NCBI GenBank assembly: GCA_025890175.1
Contig: JANPYM010000008.1
Location: 546,073 to 610,072 of the forward strand
Direction: 5' to 3'
DNA from: Ciborinia camelliae
Taxonomy: Eukaryota; Ascomycota; Leotiomycetes; Helotiales; Sclerotiniaceae
Length of the DNA: 64,000 bases
Of the stretch, positions 1-9,877 are shown one piece after another. The first letter of the stretch is position 1. Every line of letters begins with the position of its first letter. The notes under the pieces were generated by a model. That model searched no databases. It was not told the DNA's origin and was given only the letters and a program-made list of their open reading frames with translations. The position numbers and the translations under genes were made by a program.

Positions 1-1
1 A

Positions 2-193
2 CCGACAAAGGTTGGAGAGGGTAGTATGGCGTTTATGTTTGAGAGTTGTTTCATGGTGGGGGTTACGGAGTGGGGATTGAAAAGTTGTAGGAAGGTTCAG
101 GGAAATTATAATGAGGAGAGTTGGACCCCGTTGCCGGCTCATTTCAAGATTCCGGATGGGGTGAAGAGGATTGGTCATTTGGCTGAGGCATAG
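2..193 (+). CDS. hmgA: Homogentisate 1,2-dioxygenase, C-terminal fragment
   Basis: The window opens inside an open frame of 63 residues ending at TAG 191-193. It reads [20 protein letters not shown], then [10 protein letters not shown], and ends IGHLAEA. The MFES...TEWGLK..RK.Q block is the C-terminal signature of homogentisate 1,2-dioxygenase, the Fe(II) enzyme that opens the ring of homogentisate in tyrosine and phenylalanine catabolism. The metal-binding His and Glu residues lie upstream of the window and cannot be checked. No intron is seen in this part. The call rests on motif recognition only, but the match extends over most of the fragment. The rest of the gene, and any neighbouring fahA/maiA-type cluster, must lie to the left. 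Confidence 0.85.
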   Translation, partial: PTKVGEGSMAFMFESCFMVGVTEWGLKSCRKVQGNYNEESWTPLPAHFKIPDGVKRIGHLAEA

Positions 194-2411
194 ATATTGA
201 TGTTGGGAAATGTGTCGGTGGTGACCGGGAGATGCTGATGCTGCGAAGATGGAGATTAATGAAGGGGCTCTACCGCTTAGGTTGTACTTGAGGGGCTCGG
301 TTCGGGTCGTAGGGTGGTGGGTGGTGGGTGGTGGGTTTTCATCGCTCATTAATTTGTTAATTCAATATCATATCATATCATAATACCAATAACAACATGC
401 ATGAACATGCATGAACATGCATAAACATCATCTTTTATTAACTTCACGCCAGTCAGATTGGGAAAAAACCCCGAAGCTAAATCTTGTATATGGCGTAATA
501 CTTATAATAAGGTACCTAGATAGGTATGTATGTAGGAAAAGTTATACCATATTATACCATATAATATCATAGGTATAATATCACTCAGTGGTACTGACGG
601 GTACGGGTACTTGGGACCTACCTGGGTCCTTAATGTAATGATTATAGTGAGATGGGATGGGATTGGATTGGATGGGATATGGCATTGGATAGGATGGGGT
701 ATTTATTATGTGCTTGTGGTTATGGTTGTGGTTATGGTTGTAGGTTTATTTAGGTAGATTTCGGAATAAATAAATACCTCGCGTTCTTTTCTATTGATAG
801 GGTAATAGGTAGGTACCTTAGTATACCCACCTAGCTCTAGCTAACTAAAAAAATTAAAACAATTCTCAAGCTCAATCTCAAGCTCAATCTCAAGCTCACT
901 GGTGCAATAAAGTTAAAGTTCAAATCCACCGTGTTATTCTATTTCATTTTATTTTATTTATTTTTTGTTCTAAGCTAAAGGTTGAGGTTGAGATTGAGGT
1001 TGAGATTGGATTCCATCCCCATCCCCATCCTATTACCCCTCACACAACCTAAGAGACCAATTGTGCGTTCGTACTACCCCTCTTTTGATTTTTTTGACCT
1101 GATAGGTATGTTATGATGTGATGGAGGTGGTAGAGGTGATATGATATGATGATGAACTGAGTACGAGAGCTTTATGTTGTTGTAGGTGTGCTATGATTTG
1201 AAGTAGACAGGGAGGGAGATAATTAGAGTATGGATATCCTTAATTGATAGAATTGATAAATATTATTAAACACATTTACCATAAATTTCCTAATAAAGAT
1301 TTAATAGGTATCTACCTAAGTACTATAGATATAATACCTAAATCCAACCAAACAAAGAAACCTACCAACCTAATAAATCAACCATATCATAATCAACCCA
1401 TAAAGTCGAAAAGGTGACATCCATAATCCATCAATGACGTGATCAATAGTCAGCAGATCAATTTTGATTGATTGATCCATTGATCCATGGATTGATTGAT
1501 CCATTGATTGATTCATTTGACGTGAATTTCCCATGGCGAAACCTGGGGTATGACCCACTTCCCCAGTTTTTAGCGCCGTGGTCAAATGGAAGGGAGGGAA
1601 GGGAAGGGGAGGGGAGGATCGGGACAAGGGAGCTTTTTGGACGGCTAGACTTCTTTGGGTGTGAGAGTCTTACCTAGCTGGAGGATATTTGATGGGTGAT
1701 AGGTATGGTGATGGTATGGAATGGGATGGGCTGATTAGAGATTGTTCCATAAACAGGTGTACTTTGAAGCATGATTTTAGGTATGATTTTAGGTACGATT
1801 TAAAGGGATAGAAAGTCTCGTGAACAGTATTTAGAATTGTTTTGACAAATGAAATGATGAGCTCCGAGGTATAAAGATTGACGAATTGAATTGAATATCT
1901 AGGTAGTGATGTACCTATTGATCAAATGAATTCATAACTCATGCTTTAGGAGTGTCTTGGCTTGCCTAGGTGCTTTACTTTCCTATACTCTGCTTGTACT
2001 ATTTAATTATCAACTCTTTCATTCGGATATTCAAGACCAATCATTTGATCACCTAACTGTTGCGTGACCTATTGAAGCAGTTTCCCCTCATTTGAACTTC
2101 TAATGATCTTCTCGTTCCTTCCTTCTTTGTTATTCACTCACATTCAACACACACACACACTTTACATTAAACTCACATAGATCCATACATTAAACTCGTA
2201 CCTGAATTCAACACCAACGATTTCCATCCACTTACTTCATCTTTCTGATCATTTGAACCATCAAAGAAACATTCTCCATCAAACTTATTACAACTATCAA
2301 ACTTCTATTGTCTTTGTCTTTCGATAAAACATCGTGAGATATTTTGATTACTACTCTTTTACTACATCAAGTAAATCAAACAAATCAAACAAATCCATCA
2401 AACAATCAATC
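194..2411. other. Intergenic, AT-rich, short tandem repeats
   Basis: I see no credible gene between the homogentisate dioxygenase stop and the next ATG at 2412. The stretch holds short direct repeats: CATGAACATG units near 394-422, CTCAAGCTCAAT units near 868-900, and GATTGATCCATT units near 1465-1510. It also has TACCTA/TAGGTA runs. The last ~200 bp are pyrimidine- and CA-rich (CACACACACA near 2150), as expected for a fungal promoter and 5' leader. Confidence 0.6.
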
Positions 2412-3275
2412 ATGTCTGCTGATACAGCAACTCAACCCATCAACACAGCAAATGCTACTCAAGATGCTGATCCATCACCCTTAACTAAGGTTGATTCTGC
2501 TGTTCAAGGATTATCGAGTAGTCCTACTGAGGAGAAGACTACAAAGCATCGGAGAACCAGTTCAAGTGCTCCTGGTGTATGGAACATCAATGACTTAGGT
2601 ATGTATTCATTCCTTTCAATCCTCAAGATCTCTTTGGATTTCAATATGACAAAATACTGATAAATTAAATAGAGAAGGAGGGGAAGGAGCTAGAGATTGC
2701 CAAAGAAACTCAAAAGTTGAACTGGTCGGTACCACACTTACCCCACACTTCATCAAACACAGCCTCATATCAACAATATGTTTCATGAATTATGATTGAT
2801 GGCTGATGATGCGTTTGTTATCTAGGCGTATAAACAAGTCACCAATGGCTCTTGATGATCCAGAAAAGGCCTTCCTTAAGAAATTCCTCACTACACCACC
2901 TGTCAAGAAGATTGATTTACATTTCCCACTTGGACTTGAGGTCACGGCCAGAAATATGAAGGGTGTTACTATCAAGGATGCATGCGATGCTATCTATAAG
3001 CAATTCCGAAAGAAGGTATATTCTTTTTTATTTCCAGCTCTCCTAAATTCCTCATCCCAACCTTTCATTTCTTCATATACCATCAACTCAAAGAATTTAT
3101 ACTCATATACTCTTAACATTAGGCCGATGATGAACTCGAAACCCCAGTCCTTGCAGGCTTTGAATGGGATAAAGATGAATCATGGACTCGTCTCATCGTT
3201 CACTGCAAGAAGGAAGGAGCACCACAACCCAAGAAGAAGAGCAAGAAAGCCGGTAAAGAAGGAGAAGAATTGTAG
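2412..3275 (+). CDS. Small basic fungal protein, probable DUF6699 family
   Basis: Four exons join in frame: 2412-2598, 2673-2724, 2826-3015, 3123-3275, giving 193 aa. Introns begin GTATGT, GTCGGT and GTATAT and end in AG. I chose the ATG at 2412 because the frame upstream (from 2334) is low-complexity Ser/Asn/Lys. Residues 1-60 are polar and Ser/Thr-rich. The folded part runs from about 90 to 165 and contains DLHFPLGLEVTARNMKGVTI, then DACDAIYKQFRKK and AGFEWDKDESWTRLIVHCK. This beta/alpha pattern resembles the fungal DUF6699 domain, whose function is not established. The C-terminus is a Lys-rich tail (PKKKSKKAGKEGEEL). The domain name comes from memory of the family pattern. The second intron donor (GTCGGT) is unusual but is the only one that keeps the frame. 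Confidence 0.72.
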
Positions 3276-4135
3276 TTCTACTACAATCTTCACCTTTGCA
3301 TCTTCCCCTCTTTCTGCCTACTCGTAAACTACACTTGTCGTTCGACTAGAGCATTGATGGCGCGGGTTGCTTTTGCTGCGTGATTATGGATGCCATGGAT
3401 TTACAGGCTTTGATATGAAAGGAATTTTGCGGGCTCGGATCTGGTGATAGGTGGATGCTATGATATTCCTCTCTTTTTCTTTTTCTTCTTCTTCTGCTTC
3501 TTCTTCTTTTTTGCCATCTGGCTTTTTTACACATAACAAATATGATGGATGATATTGAACAAGGAAAGCTGGCACGCTAACCCCCTCGGAGATTTTTACA
3601 AGATTTTACAAGGTCGTCAAGCGGTGGGGCAGGGCAGCTGGTAGCTGGTATAGGTACCTACCGTTGTATACTTAGTTAGTTAGCTAGCTAGCTTAGTCTT
3701 ATGGATCATACTGGCTTGGATGTTACTCGCTTGCGAGATGAGATGGTGGATGGATGGATGACTTTTAGTGACTTTTAGTGGGGAATTGATTGCCATGCTT
3801 TTATATTATATTTTCTCGATGGTTTTCTTTTTGGTTGTGGTGTGATGTATGATGTGTGTATGTGTGTGTGTGATGTGTGTGTGTTGGCTAAGTTGTATTG
3901 GCTAATAAGTGTATGATATGGAGATGGATGGGTGGGTGGATGGAGGATCTTGGGTTCTTGGGGCAGTGAGATTGAGATTTAGATTGAGATTGAGATTGAG
4001 ATTGTATTGTGTAGTGTAGGTTAGGACTAGGTAGGTAGGTAGGTAGGTGGGTTAGGTAGATGGAAAGACGGTACTTGGTAAGGAGGTAGATGGATAATAG
4101 ATGGATAATAGATGTTGAAATCGAAACTCGAAATC
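3276..4135. other. Intergenic with GT-, GATT- and TAGG-rich tracts
   Basis: No gene is seen. Pyrimidine runs (TTCTTCTTC near 3477-3510), GTGT-rich sequence near 3850-3885, GATTGA repeats near 3966-4005 and GGTAGGTAGG near 4028-4050 lead into the large hexanucleotide tract. Confidence 0.5.
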
Positions 4136-4813
4136 GAAATTGAAATTGAAATTGAAATTGAAATTGAAATTGAAATTGAAATTGAAATTGAAATTGAAAT
4201 TGAAATTGAAATTGAAATTGAAATTGAAATTGAAATTGAAATTGAAATTGAAATTGAAATTGAAATTGAAATTGAAATTGAAATTGAAATTGAAATTGAA
4301 ATTGAAATTGAAATTGAAATTGAAATTGAAATTGAAATTGAAATTGAAATTGAAATTGAAATTGAAATTGAAATTGAAATTGAAATTGAAATTGAAATTG
4401 AAATTGAAATTGAAATTGAAATTGAAATTGAAATTGAAATTGAAATTGAAATTGAAATTGAAATTGAAATTGAAATTGAAATTGAAATTGAAATTGAAAT
4501 TGAAATTGAAATTGAAATTGAAATTGAAATTGAAATTGAAATTGAAATTGAAATTGAAATTGAAATTGAAATTGAAATTGAAATTGAAATTGAAATTGAA
4601 ATTGAAATTGAAATTGAAATTGAAATTGAAATTGAAATTGAAATTGAAATTGAAATTGAAATTGAAATTGAAATTGAAATTGAAATTGAAATTGAAATTG
4701 AAATTGAAATTGAAATTGAAATTGAAATTGAAATTGAAATTGAAATTGAAATTGAAATTGAAATTGAAATTGAAATTGAAATTGAAATTGAAATTGAAAT
4801 TGAAATTGAAATT
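4136..4813. repeat. Pure (GAAATT)n hexanucleotide array, about 113 copies
   Basis: An uninterrupted GAAATT tract of about 678 bp. Every full 60-base block inside it is identical. Imperfect units (GAAACTC, GAAATC) precede it at about 4116-4135. The long EIEI, KLKL and QFQF reading frames over this stretch come purely from the repeat, because its length is a multiple of three and no frame contains a stop. They should not be annotated as genes. Confidence 0.97.
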
Positions 4814-4837
4814 TTCTTTTAGATGGCTGGGGACTTG

Positions 4838-5036
4838 GGGAGTGGGGGATTGAGGGAGTGGGGGATTGGGGGATTGGGGGATTGAGGGATTGGGGGATTG
4901 GGGGATTGGGGGATTGGGGGATTGGGGGATTGGGGGATTCGGGGGATGATGGGGATGATGGGGATGATGGGGATGATGGGGATGATGGGGATGATGGGGA
5001 TGATGGGGATGATGGGGATGATGGGGATGATGGGGA
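4838..5036. repeat. Two adjacent G-rich minisatellites
   Basis: From about 4850 to 4937 an 8-bp unit (GGGGGATT with variants) repeats. From about 4939 to 5035 a 9-bp unit (GGGGATGAT) repeats about ten times. The strand asymmetry is strong (G on +, C on -). With the hexanucleotide array this makes almost 1 kb of continuous simple repeat. Confidence 0.9.
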
Positions 5037-7909
5037 GAGGGAAAAGGTGAAAGGGGAAAGGGGAAAGGGAAAATTAGGGGATGAGAGGGAATTGGATAGT
5101 AGGGTGAAAGGGAAAAGGGAAAATGGGGGGATAATGGAGGAAATGGGAGGGTTAGGAGGAATAAAGGAATAAGGAGTAGACGTGAGTAGAGAGGATGAGG
5201 ATAAGAATAGTTTTGGGAATTTGGAAATCAGGTTACTTTCTGGGGAAGTGTGTTGGATTTGGATGGACGGATGGATAGATGCTAAAACCAAAAGATAAAA
5301 TAAAACAAAAGAGCTAAAAAGGGGAGCCTGAGTAAAGGAGAAGTGAAAAAACCAGCAGAAATCCAAAACAAACCCGCCACAAGAATTTCAAAAGAAAACA
5401 AATAAATAAATATCTCGATTCTTAAGAATCGAAATATACCTACCTACCTAGTATAGTATATCAACAACGAAGTTCCCCTAGGTCCCAGATGTCGATATCG
5501 TTATTTCACTCACTCACTCGTCTATTTCTACCTAGGTATTTTATTACACCAACAAAGTGTATAGGATATTTGTTAGATATTGGATGTCTGAACTTGGAAA
5601 ATTTCTATCGATGGTGGAAATTTCTTGATCGATGTATTTTATATTGTATACTGTATATTAAGCTCTAGACTGTAGGCTATAGGGTCGAATCTCTAATCGT
5701 TTTTTTTAATGCTTCTGGAGTTTACGCTGGGAGGGTATTGGATGTTTGTATAGGTACCTGAAGTGGAGATGTAGATGTAGGATTAGAAGAGTATATAAAG
5801 TATATATACATACATATACACCAATTTTAGTACCTAGAAATAAACAATAATACTAGTATTTCTTCCCCAGCAAAAATTGAGTTACTACGAGGATTGGGGG
5901 GATATAGATAGGTAGGTAGGTATTTTATATATCTATACACAGAGTCACAAGAATAAGCGGAATGAGATGGGAGGTAGAAAATATAATCTTATTTTACTTG
6001 TAGATAAAAAATTGTATTTAGTATGATATTATATTAGGTATCTAAAAAACTTGGGAATATAATACGTGTAGTGGAAAAGTACTTATATTAATTATATTAT
6101 ATTATATTCTTTTAATATAAAAAGAACCCCTTCGTTCCTCTTCTTGATGTAAAGTTAGTGGTTATATATATTGGGCCTTTGATCATACACAGCAATATCT
6201 ATTATTTATTCAGATAGGATAATTGGAAGGTAAGGTAAGATAATATGGTATGGGAGTGAGTGAGGAAGTAAGTGATGGATTGTATACCGATTTATTGGAG
6301 GTTATATATATAGTATATACATAGGATATCTGATATCAAGCTTGTAGTATATTTTTCGAGATTAGATATTAAAATTAGAGGGAGAATATTGTGCCTATCG
6401 GATATATGATTTGTGATATGATATAATGTGATATTTTTGAAGGAATTTTATAATCGCTAATGCGATGCGGTGCTGTGGATGAGAGATGTAGTTGTCTATC
6501 TATTTACGACGGTGATGGGTTGTTATCATCATTCGGTTGTACCTTCATTGCTACATCGATATACTCTATTCTGGAATAGGATAAACAATGAATTAATAAT
6601 TAGCTGGCACCACTTGAGCCTTCCTTCCTTCCTTCCTTTACCAAACTAAAAACTCGATTCAATTTTCTGGAGAGACATGGAGGAGAGAGTTTGAAGACAA
6701 AGACCGAGACAGAGAGATAGAAATCGTAACAAGAATACCCGACATATATCGCATTTCTGTATGTCATTTTTATTGCAGTTGATGGGGATGGGAATGGTTG
6801 GGATTTATTTGAACTGGTTTTATACTTTCCCGACTTTTTTTGGTGGTGGGAGTTCTATGAGTGGTCTGAGTGGTCTGAGGAAATGGGGGTTGTAAGGGAG
6901 ATAGGGTGCTGATGGGTGAGGAATAGCCTGAGTGGGTAGATGGGGATTATTTATGTTGGCGGGTGAGGTGAAGAGGTGAAGAGGTGAAGAGAAACCACTC
7001 CAAGAGCAAGATGTATAATAGCAAAATATCATGATCGAGAAATTTTCATAGCAGAACTATCATCCAGAGTATAAAACACTCTCAAGTTTCTCTCAATCTT
7101 GGAACTTCACATTGCGAGGAAAGAGAATATTGCATGGGAGGCAATTATCGAGTTATTGGAAGACTTTTTCTAGTCTACGTTCCAGGTAGTTTACTAGATT
7201 CCAAGGACAAAACTTGAGCACTTCTATTCTTTTTATTAACATAAGATATCGTTGCTGTCTCGAGGTGATGATACTTTTGGTAGTGAAAATCTATATATAC
7301 GCGGAGTGGCGATTTTAGGAAATAACAGGGAGTAATTGCTGGGTCGTGAATGATTTTTCCTGCACTGACAGCAATCTTTCATTCATATGAGTATCATTCT
7401 TTCCACTCTTGTTGTCAACTTTGGATTCACAAATTCTATCATCTGTCTGCGGTTTCAACTCATATGTTCCATAAATCCCTTCTCCCCCCCTAAGACTACA
7501 TGGCACGCATCATGTTTGAGTGACAGAAAGAATATCGTTTTTATCCTTACTGTTAGGCTTTGATTTGTATATTTATACACGCCATGCCGGATGTGTTCAT
7601 GGATAGTAGAAGTATAAATCATTCCATTCACTTGATTCTGACGTACTTCTAACAACTTCGATATAAATTCTACCACCGGGCAATCACCAATATTACTCGT
7701 CGAGGTAGGCAAAGTGTGTAAAAGCGACATAGTTCTTGCATTTAAAGCTTCCAGCAAAATGGCCAGCATCATGAATATCATATCTCCTTTAAAAATATGC
7801 TCAAAGAAACTTAGCTCTCCTGCTCAGGAGACTAATTTCCCAAATTCCAAGAAGCAAACATGACATGATAGAACCCGAAACTTGAAACTTCAAACTCAAA
7901 ACCCCGTCA
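5037..7909. other. AT-rich intergenic region, no gene seen
   Basis: About 2.9 kb of AT-rich DNA with TATA-rich patches (5640-6450), TAGGTAGGTAGG near 5910, a CCTTCCTTCCTT run near 6620-6640 and GAAGAGGTGAAGAGG direct repeats near 6967-6990. Open frames of 60-110 codons occur on the minus strand at 6820-7032 and 7315-7781, but they have no recognisable domain and no plausible gene structure. Confidence 0.5.
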
Positions 7910-8991
7910 CTACTTCTGTTGTACGGGAATCGTAGCATAATAAGCCATTGCCGCCCCATTAACTTCCGGAGTCATCTCTTTCCCTTCTTCCATCAACGTG
8001 GCTAGTAATTTGAAGTAATGGATATAGAATGCCTGGGTTGAGTTAGCCCGCTTTTCATCCGTGACACTTTTCTCTGCTTCCTTCTCTCGTCCCTCTCTTT
8101 CCCATTCATTTCTCTGATATCTTGAGGGACCTAAATTTACAAACCAACAGATCCACTCACTCAAATAGGGAAAAATCAACAAGGAAAGAAGAAAACTACA
8201 ACATACCGGCGTAAAAGTATTAATATATCTCGCCTCCTCTCCCGTCTCATTGGTAAATGTATGAGGGGCCCTAATAGGTACTACTACATAATCACCTACA
8301 CCTGCATCGATTCGTTGTTCTGGTTCGCCTGTTGAGGGATTTGCGGGGACCCAGAAGGTTACCACTTGATGGGGGTTAGCTGTGAGGAATTTGGGAGAGG
8401 GAATGGGAATAGGGATGATAGAGTATGGAAAAGGGGGATTAGTGAACAAGGGTTTGAGGGGGAATGATTGGAGTGAGAAATAAGGAATGGGAGAGTGAGA
8501 TGGGACAAGAGAGTGAGGTAGGATAAGGGAATGAGAACATACCGCCTTTCGTAACCAAAAAAGTCTCATCGTGCATCTCATGCCAATGGGCTGGTGGTCC
8601 CTTCATATGTGCGGGAATAATCAACTCAACCATGGAAATTCGATTATCTATTTAATTTCATTAATTTTTCGTCCCAAACCATTCTAGTTCTTTCTTCCCA
8701 GATCCTTCTGGTATATTTTGGATTTCCAAAAGTTGGAGAGCAGGAAACCGGTGAGTGGGTTTGAGATGGGTAAAAAAGGGGAGGGATGGGTTAGGCTGGT
8801 GATGTACACAGGAGCGAATGATAATAAGAAAAGGGAAAGGAAAACAAACCAGTTCTACTCCCATCCTCCATAATTCTCAATGTAACACTCCCGAGTTTAA
8901 TAATCTCACCAGTCTCCGCCTTGACGAAATTGATGGGGACGTTGGGTTGGGGGACGATGGCGGGGGCGGGGGCGGGGGCGGGGGGCTGCAT
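7910..8991 (-). CDS. Cupin-fold small protein
   Basis: Four exons on the minus strand, 8991-8850, 8647-8543, 8379-8207 and 8032-7910, join in frame to 180 aa. All introns are GT-AG (donors GTTTGT, GTATGT, GTATGT). The N-terminus is Pro/Ala-rich from a GC-rich CCCCCG repeat. A single cupin barrel follows. Motif 1 is PPAHWHEMHDETFLVTKG, with His68, His70 and Glu75 in HxH(x)4E spacing. Motif 2 is GDYVVVPIRAPHTFTN, with His122. Together they give the usual 3-His/1-Glu metal site, so a mononuclear metal enzyme or sugar/small-molecule binding protein of the cupin_2 type is likely. The substrate cannot be read from the sequence. There is no signal peptide. Downstream of the stop lies 2.9 kb without genes. 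Confidence 0.85.
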
Positions 8992-9877
8992 TTTGGATGT
9001 TTATGTTGTTTGGTTGTGGTGGATGCGATGGCCAGAGGCGTTAGAATGTATGAGTGTCGATATCGATATGTGAGGTGTAAGGGTAACGAAGCAGATCTAT
9101 CTTTGTATACTTATATTTATACAGTATCTTTCTCGCAACAAACTCAAGAAATCGCAGTGAAAAGAATTCGGATGCTTCCACGACCATGTCGGGATATTAC
9201 AACATCTAACCATCACATGATCATCTGATTGGTTCTCCCACCCTCACTGACGGGCATCAGCATTACCTGTAGGTAGCTGTATCTGTATCCGTGTGGGGGT
9301 TCCGGAGTTAGCAAGTGGTGAAAGTGTGGGGTGATTGGCTGTTTGGCGGAGAATTATCGTGGCCCGCGAAAATGAGACGCTAGGTCCGGAATATCATGCC
9401 GTTTCCGAATATGGTCGCATCAATACATCAAATAATTGGTCCAACATGTCATATCGGTTGGCTTATATAATGTAATATGCTGATATCTCCGGTTAGCTAC
9501 TGTAGCAGTGATACAAGAGGTGGAGTGGAACTTCGGAGATAATGTTAGTGTGAGGTTACTGTGTATTGGGACGGCTCACCAAGGATTACACCCAACCCAC
9601 GATATGAGAGATGTGATTGTTTTGTTGTGATTGTTTTGTTATATATTAACTAGTTCTAAGATTCCAAGACTAGGTATTATAAGAAGATTGAACGCAATAC
9701 AAGATTCAAGACCTGACCAGTGGTTACAACATCCAATTTCTGGTCAGGTTTAATAGGAAACGCAATCGTTTCTCCTCGAGCCTACTTCCTTAATTGGAAA
9801 TGCAATACTGCCAGCACACCTAAAGAACTACCAGTGAAATAATTTCCCATCCACCTTTTATGGAAGCGACGATGTGG
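8992..9877. other. Intergenic between cupin promoter and RVT 3' end
   Basis: This carries the 5' region of the cupin gene and the 3' flank of the next minus-strand gene. A direct repeat (GTGATTGTTTTGTT) occurs near 9613-9642. I see no gene. Confidence 0.5.

Noticed and set aside
3888..5366. 492-aa minus-strand ORF and two plus-strand ORFs (236 and 237 aa) over the hexanucleotide array
   Set aside because: They consist of dipeptide runs (QF, EI, KL) produced by the (GAAATT)n repeat. Open frames are unavoidable in such a tract and no normal coding sequence flanks them.
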